Below, in pieces: positions 23,909 through 35,600 of a DNA stretch of 64,000 nt. The DNA comes from Gyrodactylus bullatarudis (taxonomy: Eukaryota; Platyhelminthes; Monogenea; Gyrodactylidea; Gyrodactylidae). The position numbers and the translations under genes are program-made. Numbering within the stretch: position 1 is the first letter of the stretch; each line of letters opens with the position of its first letter. Under the pieces are notes generated by a model. It was not told where the DNA came from and made no database searches. It saw only the letters and a list, made by a program, of their open reading frames with translations. The stretch is taken from contig SSNU01000047.1 of assembly GCA_012064415.1 (NCBI GenBank), positions 264,415 to 328,414 of the forward strand, written 5' to 3'.

Positions 23909-24478
23909 TTATTTATCATTATTATCTTGGTTCTTTTGTTGTATCTCTATGTTAAATACAGGCAATTCTCCTTCAAATTCTTGGTCAGGTTGGGGACTAG
24001 CTGTATTCGATTTTTCTATCCCAAGATTAACGTTAGTGAACATATTTGGCTGAAATGGCACTATAAGAATGAGTAAATCTGTTATTAAATGGAAGGTCAA
24101 TCCGCTCAAGCTGATAACTCCCAAAACTCCAACTGCTACTTGATTGCGTTTCTCTTGACTATCGTTCAAGTGCGAAACATCGCCAAATGCAATAAAAATA
24201 CCGGTAAAATTTATTAAAAAGGTCAAGATTTCTATAAGGACAGAAATTTTCACCATCGTTGGATTCTGAAATTTAGCAATCAAGCTTATCATAAATGCAG
24301 ATATGAGCAGAAATGAACCTGTCCAGTAACCTGAGTTAAATTGATAGCTTTTTGAAACTCCGGATTGACAAATTATGTGTAGAGTTGACAAAAGCAGGAT
24401 TCCTATTCCACAAATCAAGTGTGGAATTGGATAAATGCTAATGTAAGCAGACTCTGGGACTAAGAAATCAACCATCAT
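23909..24478 (-). CDS. Four-TM (tetraspan) membrane protein, MS4A/MARVEL-like topology
   Basis: Single-exon 189-residue ORF. Four hydrophobic segments lie at about residues 15-38, 51-70, 77-98 and 113-141. They are separated by short loops and followed by a polar, acidic, Gln/Asn-rich C-terminal tail of about 45 residues. The layout resembles MS4A/TMEM176 or MARVEL proteins, but no diagnostic motif decides it. Its stop is 25 bp from the stop of the convergent zeta-COP gene, so the two 3' UTRs must overlap. Function unknown. Confidence 0.7.
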   Translation of the reverse strand: MMVDFLVPESAYISIYPIPHLICGIGILLLSTLHIICQSGVSKSYQFNSGYWTGSFLLISAFMISLIAKFQNPTMVKISVLIEILTFLINFTGIFIAFGDVSHLNDSQEKRNQVAVGVLGVISLSGLTFHLITDLLILIVPFQPNMFTNVNLGIEKSNTASPQPDQEFEGELPVFNIEIQQKNQDNNDK

Positions 24479-25117
24479 AACAAACTGAAATGAAACTATG
24501 TGAATGGGAAAGAATTAAAACATGTATATTCTCTTCACTACATGGGATGGATGATCCATTAATGAGAATACCATAGGAACGAAAATCGACACTATTGGCT
24601 AAGCTAAGGGGAGTGGATTTTAATTATAAAAAATCAATGGAATTTTAGTCTGATATTTTGAACATGAATTATATCCAAGATTATTCGATGAATAGGAGAA
24701 ATAATTAATCAATCTATCATTGATGTTAATTGAAATTTTTATTCAGAATTTAAGGAAAACGAATTAAATTTTAGTGACATCACATTAAATCATTACTAAT
24801 AATTACTTATATTAAATAGTTACTGAGTCAAATATGCTATATTTAACATGGAGAGATAAATTAAGGTCATTGAATGAGCCTCAGTTTAAGTTATTAATAG
24901 ACTATTAGTAATAGTTAGCAACTTCGAGTTAGAGGTTTCAAGCTTAGCGCCATAATTCTGTTAAAAGAAAACAATTCTTAGTTTTTTGTTTGTTTCTTGA
25001 AAGTTGCAATTAAAGCGCTTATCTCAACGGACTTTCATCCTTTTTCCATAGTCCCTCTGCCCTTTTTGATACGCCCCTCCCTGTAATATCAAAGATATAA
25101 CCCAACTTCCAATAGCC
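24479..25117. other. Divergent intergenic region
   Basis: 639 bp between the start of the tetraspan gene (-) and that of hnRNP K (+). It must hold both promoters. No motif beyond AT-rich sequence was recognised. Confidence 0.5.
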
Positions 25118-26239
25118 ATGAGAACTGATGAAGCTGAAAATATCGAGCTGCGATTTCTCCTGCCCAGCAAAGTATGTTTTTGAATTATTTTACTCTATCA
25201 GGTAATCGGCTTAATTATTGGCAAGAATGGTGACAACATTAGAAAACTCCGTAAAAAGTACCCTATTCGCTTCAGAATATCTGAAAATACCGGTTCCGAA
25301 CGCACTCTAAATTTAGAGGGTGAATCTAGCATAGTTTTCGACGCTCTCGAAGCCATCCTTCAGCGCCTACTCACAACTCAAGAAGAGAATATTCTTGACC
25401 TTCGTCTACTTGTTCACAATAGCCATGCAGGTATTATAATTGGTAAAGGTGGTGTCAAAATTAAAGAATTTCGTGAAAATTCTGGCTTAAAAACTCTCAA
25501 AGTATACCAAGAACTGTGTCCTAATTCTACTGATCGTGTCGTTCAAATTGTCGGCGAACTTGATGTCGTCATTCTTTTCATCCAATCTGTGAGTGAAATC
25601 ATTAAGTTCAGCCAACCTAAAGGAAACGTCAGTAACTATGATGCTGGTAATTATGATGAACTCAACTCCCACGCTTATGGTGGCTGGAGCCAGAATGATG
25701 GTGGTTCAGGCGGTCCCATCTCAAATAATTCGAAGAGAAATCGCTATGATAATGATGCCTCTCCTAATTTTTCCTATTATACTCCTAATAAAAACTCTAT
25801 GCCAAAGTATAATCACTCAGGCAATTCTGGTGGACCTAATGCTGGCTCGCCTAACATGATGAATGATGTTTTTGGCTCCAGGATGCATTCCAATCAACAT
25901 CAATCTGGCCTTGGAAGTAATGGCCACCTTTCAGATCCTAACCTGGTTGCTGATATGATGAGAGCTGGAATGCCGAATCGTATGGGAATGAGCATAAATC
26001 TCAATCCTACCACAACCACCCAGGTCTCAATTAGTGACAAAATGATAGGGGCCATAATGGGTAAAGGTGGTACACGTATTAACCAGGTTCGTCGTGAATC
26101 TGGTGCAGATATCAAGATTAACAAGCACGAAAGAGATGTTGAGGATCGTATAATCACAATTACCGGAACACCTGACCAAATCCAAAATGCACAATTCCTA
26201 CTACAAGTCTGTGTTAAAAAGTACGGCGACGTTTGTTGA
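25118..26239 (+). CDS. HNRNPK: Heterogeneous nuclear ribonucleoprotein K
   Basis: Two exons (25118-25171, 25202-26239; intron 30 nt) encode 363 residues. hnRNP K is a poly(C)-binding nuclear-cytoplasmic protein acting in transcription, splicing and translation control. Three KH domains are visible with GxxG loops: RFLLPSKVIGLIIGKNG near the N terminus, LRLLVHNSHAGIIIGKGG at about 100-170, and a C-terminal one (SDKMIGAIMGKGG, DRIITITGTPDQIQNAQFLL, about 285-355). The order and the C-terminal block are those of hnRNP K rather than PCBP. Between KH2 and KH3 lies a Gly/Asn/Ser-rich stretch in place of the SH3-binding/RGG linker; RGG boxes are not evident. Shorter than the vertebrate protein (~460). 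Confidence 0.92.
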
Positions 26240-26658
26240 AGGAAAATCACCTTACCTATTGCCCAAATCTCATTATTATCCTTATATAATTCACATTTCA
26301 CTCCCATGGACTCTTGATATAACTTGTTTTAAAGAATACAAGAAATTCACCCAATTTTGCTGATAAAGTGTTTTTTTTCTATTTAATAATAGAAAACCCC
26401 TAACTCATACCTTGCTCCTGTTCAAATCCGCTTTCTTTCCTTACCGTATATTATATCCATATAAATCCGATTTGTTTTCCCAGGTTAATTGTAATCCAAA
26501 GCCAATTTCAAGTCACCCAAATTATTATTACCACAATCTCTTTATTAAAATCACTTTTAATGGCTCTGAAGCATTTGAACTTCTTTTTTTACACATAAAT
26601 AAAATTCAATTTATTCGAAAAATTCCTTGTTAAAAGATTGTAAAAAGATAAGATTGTA
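26240..26658. other. Intergenic, convergent 3' ends
   Basis: Lies between the stops of hnRNP K (+) and colmedin (-). AT-rich, with several AATAAA/TTTATT words. No gene seen; the short ORF at 26412-26633 has no support. Confidence 0.5.
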
Positions 26659-29600
26659 TTACAACAGATAGATAAGATAAAGCTTGTTGAGTAAAAAGGA
26701 TACTGTAAAGCTCTCTGGCAAAAATTGAATGAACTGATAGTTTGCCTTGAAAATGGCAATACTCTTCAATAATTCTGTCTCTTGAATTTTTAGTCCGTTG
26801 GCATATGGACTCTCTGAAGAGACGACAAACGTCTTTATATAACTCCAGTTAGGCGATAGAAAGCTAATTTGTTTACATATTACATAGATATTATGATAAT
26901 AATGAATTTTAACATTTTCACTTGAGAGGATTTTCAAATATCTGTCCGTTACCAGGATATTTACATTTTCTAAACTTTTTTGGAAGAAAATTAATTCATG
27001 ATTCGAACCTTGTCTAAGGGACCATGTGAGCTGAGGGTTGTCAAATATTTTTATTTCTTTGTGCTCGAGTACAGTTCTTTCATTTGCAATAAGACTTCTA
27101 ACATCCACTAGACCTGCTTTGCCATTCATGCCGTTCTAATTGAATTGATAATAAAATATACTTTTTTTTCTTTTTGCATTTTACTTTAAAGTAGACACAC
27201 TTACTCGAAATATAATATATAAATTATTTGTCAATAAGATATCTGTCATATTCACAAGAGACTTGAGCTTTGCTGACCTCTTAAGTAACATTGATTCCTC
27301 CACAAAGTCATAGGAGTAAATTTCAATTTTGTCTTTCTTATTTGTAAAAACGAGATAGAATTGATTTTCAATGAGAATATGTCCCAATAGTTCATCTTCA
27401 ATTTCATTACTGATCCAAATTTTGTAAGGACTGTCGAGAAGGCTCAGAGTATCAACGTTTTCTAACTTTGCACACCGAAGAGTTTCATTTTTTACTTCTA
27501 GAATTGGTTTATTTTTATTCTTTTACAAAATGTAAATGCATGAATTTAAATTTTGACGAATTCGAGTAATCAAGTGAAAATTTTTGAAAGATTTTATAAG
27601 CTAAATAATAAATCCTGCATGTCTCAAATTCAATTTCAAAACTAAATGAGAAAAAAAGATATTTACTTTGTTTCAATAATGAATGAAGATAATTTATTTC
27701 CCTACAGGTCACACAGAGGAAAACAGTGAACGAAGAAAAGAAGATGTATAAATTCAAATTTCCTGAACAAAAAGTTAAATTTACTCCTGTTGGTATAGAT
27801 GTAAAGAAACATGAAATAGCAGCAAGAATACCAACTAACTACTGAATAGATATACTGGGTGCAAAACTTGTATTATGATTTTATGATGCATATCTACTAA
27901 GTAATTATTAATGAGTACTAAACTTGTACTATACTTTACTCATTTAAAAAGTAGTGAAATGAAAAGATATTATTACCTTGGGTGAATAATGGTTTTTTCC
28001 TCAGATCCAGAGCAATTTCATCAATATTGCAGGCTGTAAAAGTAAAAGAATATTGAATTAAGAATTATGAGATTTTTACAGTCAAATTTTCTCACGCTGT
28101 TTTTTTAATGATGCATGAATAATTTCTCTAAAAATCCAAGAGTTATCTAAAGTACTCTCAGGTTCTCAAGCATTTCTATGAAGAAAATATTTTCCATGTA
28201 TCATTGAGAAATTCTCAATGAGAATTAATTTAGTCAGAGTAAACTCACTTCCTGGATCACCCTTGTCCCCTTTGAGACCAATCAAACCCCTTGGACCTAA
28301 GGAGAATGTCAAAATGTATAAGCCAGTGCTTTAGAGAGCAGAACTTACCTGGTTTACCTTCCTTTCCTGGTACTCCGGGAGGTCCTTGTTCACCCCGAGG
28401 GCCTGTTTGAGAGGGTAGGATTAAAACTTGAGTCAAATGTAAAAATAATCCTGGAGATATAACTTTGAAATCAACTAAAGTTCTAGTTTTTATAATCCTT
28501 ATTCTTTAAGAAATACTACACCTTTCTCTCCCCTTTCTTTCTCTACAGATAGACCAATACATAGTCAGGTAGCAAGCGAACAACGTTATAGTCAATCTAT
28601 GCCGAACAGCTCCCTGGAGAACTACTTGGTTCAAAATTATGATAAAGTTCAATGATTTTAACCTGAAAACAACCAAACTTGCTTAGAAGGAGGTCTCTGA
28701 AAAAATTTTTTTTCAAACATCTGCCTCTCCCCCTCATCGATAACAGATTTGAATCGTTTACATATTAAGTGCCTAAAAATTAAATTATTCTTGAAGAAGT
28801 GGAACTAGAAAAAATTCTCTCTGCCTATTTCGTTTAGATTGTAAATCTAATTTTAAAACTCTCACCCAGAGTAAGAAAAAGTTGTACGTATGACCAGTAG
28901 TAATTGAATCAACTTAAGTCATTATTTGGGTAATGTTCTCTCTATGCTCTTGAGAACATACTAAAGGAGAATGGATTTTAAAATCATTTCAAAACGATGG
29001 TAATACGAATCATTTATTTAGCCAGAATGATCGTCTATAAATAAGTAAATCTTTTATACATGACTTGATAGAATAACTTTGAAACCATTCAATCGGATTA
29101 AAATTAATTTAGTTTTTATCACCATTGTTTGAGTGAAATTAATTCTTTTCTTAATTGAGTTACTTTGGTACTTTTGATTTAACAACATCAATGTAAATTT
29201 TTTTTTGGATTTAAAAAAATATTCGAAAAAATTCAACCTGATCAACTTTAGGCCGTTTTTTGAGTTTTGATAATGCATCAAATTCCCACTTTTTAAACTT
29301 TTGAACTCAAAATTCTAGATCGATTTAGAATGCTGATATTTAGGATCAAAATTAGACGGATAATTTGAATAAGCCTGCAGACTTCTACAGAAATTCGTCA
29401 ATATTTTGGTAAATCGAACCAATTGAATTTATTTTTTTATCACCAAGGAAAATTATTCAAAATTTAGAAGTTGAGTTTTTTCAAAATCTTCGTCTAATTC
29501 TGATCACTAATAACAGTATTTAACTGCTTTAAATCTTCGAAATCGATGAAAATTTTGGGTTCGAAAGTTGAAAAAGTGGAAATTTAATACAGGCTTCAGA

Positions 29601-32600
29601 ATACATGAGGTTCTAATTTCTTAAAAATAATTTCGATAGATAATTATTCAGATGATATACTTTCTAGGAAGTTTTAAGTAATACCAGAATTTTCATCATT
29701 ATTCAAATTGAAATCTGACGAGCTCAGATCAAAATGTTTCGCCTTTCGGTCTGCTGATCAAAGCTAAATCATGTTGATCATTAAATTTTAAATTATTTTT
29801 TGAAAAAAATGCAAAAAATTTAATTCTTACCTCGCATTCCAACAAGTCCTCTGGCTCCTGGAAATAAAAGAAGGCTAATGAATTTTTTAACAAACTATTA
29901 GAAATTTACTAATTTTTCCATTTCATTACCCCTTTCCTGTACTCACAATGTGAGTTTCACATCTTGTTTGGAAGATTTACTTTTTTATAATTAAAAACTC
30001 TATCCTTTTCTAATCCACTTCCTCTAATTGTAGAATAATGAGCTTTTTTTAATCATCAACATTTCCAAGCATTATCTGACGTAATACTGTATAGTTTATC
30101 AGAGGAAAAAGTTTTTAAAAATTTACTCTCAACTGACACAAACATGGACGATTAGAATGAAATTAAAACTAAAACTTTATTCAATTTTTGAAACACTTGA
30201 CTAAATTCCTAGTTTCCGCTATGTTACAGAGTGCATCTTTGCCTTGTTTACAAAATTCAAGTGAAATTGAAAAAAAATCGAGTTCAATAAATTTTTAAAA
30301 ATTTTATCATCATAAACTAGAATAAAACTAAATTTATCTTCAACGAGAACACAAAAGAAAATGTGCTCCTTCATGCTTGAAAAAGATATAAGCGAAACTA
30401 TTTGATTTAGTTTTAAAGTTTATAAATAACTATTTTATTTTATTGGTTTTTTAGATAAAGAGCTGAAAAGTTACTCAAGTTAGCTATAAATACATATAAT
30501 TTGGCTATTAGTGCCCTTGATAAGGAAAGGCAATGAAAAATTGAATTATATATCTTAAATCAAGTTCGTGATATCAGGAAAAATTTGACTTTCAGCCAAC
30601 TCTAGAGAAAAAGTGACGTTAAACAACTTTGACAATTTTCAGAGTGTCCATTTGTCGTTTCTATTTTAGTGCGATTAGTTCCTTTCAATTATAATTGTTC
30701 TCTACTTTTTTAAACCATATTATTATTACATCTGTTTTACTACACACCTATATCATACTCTTGATTTTATTCGTTTTATTCTTTTCATTATTCAGTATTA
30801 TTATTGAATGACTCATGATGAGTGACTTGTAATTTTCAGAGCTTGATTAGAAACTTTTCATCTTTTTTTCAATTCATTTAAAATTTATGGTTGGATTATT
30901 ATTCCTTCTGCAAGAGGTATAAAATTAATTAGATTAAATGAAATACCCCCTTTCTGGCCTCTTTTAACGATGTATCAAGATTTCTGATTTAAGAATTGGA
31001 AAATAAGTTCAAATTAGGGAACATTTTTTTAAATATTTTTTTCAAATAAATATCAAGATTCCAGAATTGATCTAATCCAATTGATCTTCCAACGTTTTTT
31101 TGAGTTTCAAACAATTTTATGACAATCTAGAATTATTTCGTTCTAGGTGCTTAGGTAATATATCCCACAGGTCTGTCGTGTTTGGTAATTACCCATGTCG
31201 CTAAATATTACAGCTTACAAGTGGATCCCACCGTGACTAGTACGAAAGGTGCTGCACTACTTTTATGACTTGATTGATGAATTGGATTAAAATTTTTCAC
31301 TAAACACCGAATGAATTTTCTCAATTTACTTAACTCTTTCCATAGCATAGATAAACGAAGAAAGTTTTAAGTTTTATTCTCTCATAGAATTACTTGAAAT
31401 GGGATGATAAAAAACATTTACTAGGACGAAATTTTATTCAAATTTTTTATTTAACATAAGGGTTAATTACAAAAAGTCCAAGTGTAAAAGTAATTTTTTA
31501 CAATTGGTCTAAGTCCTTTTTACAAAAAGTCTAAGATCTATTCGGTGTATTATCAAATGGCCTAAGTCTGTTTACAGAAAGTATAAGTGGTATATGCGGA
31601 TATTATAATTTGGTCTAAAAAATTTACACGTTTTATAACTATACATGAAATATTTATCACTTGGCCTAAGAATTTTTACATTAAGTCTTTGTTCGAAATT
31701 TAAAAAATAGTTGAGAATTAGCTTTTTTATTGAAAATATATCATTCAAATAATTTTTTCCGCTTTTGACCGCATCCTTTTCTTTTTTGGTCTTCCTCTTT
31801 TCAAATTCGTTTCGATAGCCTCTAATTCTATGTCATCAAGATTTTGGAGATCGCAAAAATTGAAAGGTGCGTTATAAGCTTTTATCAAACTAGATCTCTT
31901 GAAAAATTCTTGAATGTAATCATCGATATTATCACCACATGAAGATATACAAGCTATAAGGTACTTACATGGGTAGTAGGCCTAGATTGGGTAGCCATTG
32001 TGAGCAATAAAATTACAGGAACAAGATTTATTATTTAAATTCACAACTCGGTGAAGTATATTAAGTCTGTCGGAACCTACACGATATACCTTCAGTTCAT
32101 CTGATTCTAAAATTTTTAGATATTTAGCTTCGTTTATCTGAGTATCCAATTTATTTTGGAAGTATACTGGATAGAGTTCCTTGTTGAAATGATGGCGAAT
32201 ATTTTTCTTCTTGAAACTTTCGTAAGTAGTGTTTACAAAATTATAAATGAAGTGAAACGGATGAAGATTTCGAGATTGGAGAAAAGAGGCATTCATTGAT
32301 TCTGCAATATTAGACGTTATATTACCATATCGACAGCGTCCTACAGCATATTCTGCCCAGTTTTTATGCGGAATATTCATTATGTATTCGTGAGCCTGTG
32401 GACTTATCCCTATTATCTTTTGCATGCAATTCAAAAATGAATTTCTTGTGATTGCTTTGGCTGCATTGAATAAATGATAATTGACATCTATCTTTAAAAG
32501 ATTTTTAACATTTTTCCCGATATGGAAAACACAGAAAGAATGGGTAGTATTTGGCAAAATATTCTCTACACTAAGGAGGCTATTGAGGCTATACCTTTTT

Positions 32601-35600
32601 CGCGATCGGATAAAATGACCAAATCAGATTTTTCATTTATTTTAAGACAGGAGTTTAAATTCGATAGAAAGAAACTCCATGAAACAAGACATTCAGAATA
32701 TGTGATCTGAATTGCAATAGGAAATATTTCATTCGCTCCATCGATGCCAGTTGCTGTCAGCAATGTGTAGTTATTTGATTTTAAATGGCATCCATCAAGA
32801 ACTACCAGTGGAAGGTTATGGGAAAAAGCCATCTGACAAATGTTTAGGCATATAAAAGCAGATTTCAAGGCTCCATCTTCTTCTATCTTGGTGTATGTAT
32901 TCGGATTATTTAGAGATTGCCATTTGAAGAATTCTTGAATTTTATAGAAACTTTGAAGAATTGAAGAACTGTTTTCTTTTTGTAAATCCTTTATTGCACG
33001 ATATGCTGTTTGATAAGGAACATCCAAACCTTTATTACTCTTTATAACGTTGATACAATCTGATGGAGTGAAAACATTCTGAACAATGGTACGTATTTCT
33101 TCTTTAACTGTAATTCTTTTTGGCTTATAGTTCAGCTGAAATCAGTGTTAGAAATGTATATTACTTTTGAGTATGTGTGCTCATGAAATTTGGATAAATG
33201 AAAGTTTTCATCTTTTCTTTTATAATAGGACCTTGTGAAAGGACAATTTTGATCTCGACATTTCACCTTTAGGTGTTGAACTAACAGGTTTATGAGATCT
33301 ATTCGTTTCTTCTGAAAGTTGGGTAAGATGTTCAATCACATCAGCTTTGCAACCATACACATTAGACATTTTAATGACTAGATGTATAGAGTCAAATTCT
33401 AAGGGTCCAAATAAAAGACTACTCGCCTATGACTGGTTGTTTCAGACTTGAAAATAAATCACTCCTATTGGTTTGAATAGTTTAAACCAAAGGATCAGTA
33501 AAAAAATTTCGGATAGTGATCTCACAAAAACTCATAGAGAGTGTAAAATAACTTATATAAAGTGTTAATTACTTCATTCATGCTTGTGAAAAGTGTAAAA
33601 AATCTTAGGCTAAGTGATAAATATTTCATGTATTTCAAAATCCCTCGAATACGGTCGAAACTTTAATGGAAATATTTGGCTTTCTTGTCTGAAGAACTTC
33701 CCTTTCAAATCAATGAAAACCTTCAGCTGAAATATCGAGATTTGAAAAATTATCATTTTTTTCTCGAAAAAAATTATTTTTCTTCAAATGCTAAAAATGA
33801 GCTGGTTTCTAAAAATCTTTAATACATTCGAATTCGTTACCAGAAATTTTGAGTTTTTTTGAAACTCAAAGACTCTAAACTTGATATCAATCAGCTTTAC
33901 TATGCAAATATCTGACCTTTTATAAAGTAGTTCAAGCAAGATATTGGACTATGCAGAAAATTTGATTAAATAATTTACCAAATAAGGGAAATTTCATCAT
34001 AATGGATGCACCCACATATTACACTGGCCTAAGAGGGAATATCTTGAGTGGGTGAAAACCACATGATTGGCACAACCCATTGTTCGATTAAAGGAACTAA
34101 TGATTAAAGGAAACCCTCTCTCTATCTTTTGCTTAGGGTATAATTTTCAAAGTACAACACCAGATTTAATTATGAATTGATTACTTACCAGGAGGTCCAC
34201 GAAATTTCTCTGTATCGAGACATTTGTCCAGGTCACTGCACTTGTCACTAATACTCTGAAATTAGGAAAGGGATTTAAAGCTACTTTGTCAATATTGCGG
34301 GTAATCGAACAGTCTGAATTATTAAATTACCTTGAAGGGAAATAGCCGTATAACTTTTTCTTGAAAATAACGAATTTCTGTAAAATTCGAATGTTCTGTC
34401 TAAAGTTGATGCTTCAATTGTCTGATATCGATCAATCATTTGAAATTTTTATGAGTTTATGCAATCAAATGCTCAAAGTTATTAACCCTTTCTGTGTTAG
34501 TTATTAACATTTCTTTGGCGAAATAGCTAGATATTTTCATTGCTTAATTTTAGATTTTATAAAATTAAGATAATAGTCATGGCACCTAAAGTCTGACAAA
34601 TATTACACTGAGAAAACATGAAAATGTTAAAAATATTCATCATTCTTTGACTAATATCTTTTGATGAACTTAGAATTGAAAATTTTTCAATTTTTTGACA
34701 AAAATATTTCTTTCATTCCAAGTTATCGTGACCTTTTTGTAATAATAAATCATCGTGTCAATTTTATCATCAATACAGAGTGAGTCGTAGAGTTGTTTTG
34801 ACTTTTTTAGTTGGTAAAATTTTAATATGCATTTAACTTAATAAAAAAATATAAAACTTGGTGATAAGAAAATTAGAATTTACTATTTTTAAAATATCTT
34901 TGCCCAAATTGTCAGGAACACAGACACATTAATCAAAATTCAATTCAAAAAATTGACCCTTCATAGACCCTGAAAATGGCTAATTTTTTTATTTTAAGAG
35001 ATGAATCACTTTTTCTAATTCAACGGGTATGGTTTCTTGATAAACGTTTCTTTCTTTTTTCTCTTCGATCTCTGTGAGTGGTTTTTCAAAAAGACATTCT
35101 TTATATTTTCCAGGAAAATTTTATATTTTTTCACATTAAAAAATTTCAACTTGATAAGTCATATGATAGTTCATTTGAAAGAATATTAGTTTTACTTTCA
35201 GAAAAGTGGTCAATCAATAATTTTCACTTTCTTCAAAACAGACCCAAATTTTCATTATAAAAAAATTTTGTTTTTCGTCTAATGTTTAGAAATTGAAAGG
35301 ATCCAATATAGATTCTTACATTCTATTTTCCCTCACCTTGACTCCTATGATGCACTCATTTCCTTCTCAGGGCTTCAACCACTCTGGGTACGCAGATATG
35401 CATTTGTAGTAAAAAAATTTACTGAATCTTATTCCACAATTCAAAGTAGCTACCATTTCAGTAATGAAAGATTTGAAGCTAATTTTCTATTGTCTACATT
35501 TAAAACTATTTACTCAAAATTCGAATTAGCCGAGTGTGAAAATCTTACGAATTTAAAATTAATAATGTCCCAAATAAGATCCAAATTAGACTATTCCATG

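Noticed and set aside
25593..26307. Long ORFs overlapping hnRNP K (25593-25859 +, 25900-26307 -)
   Set aside because: Out-of-frame and antisense shadows of the KH3 exon, whose protein match is unambiguous.
31141..31255. 5S rRNA gene
   Set aside because: Some words look like 5S (AGTAC, GGTGC), but the internal promoter order and the ends do not fit; LSU 3' domain similarity is better.
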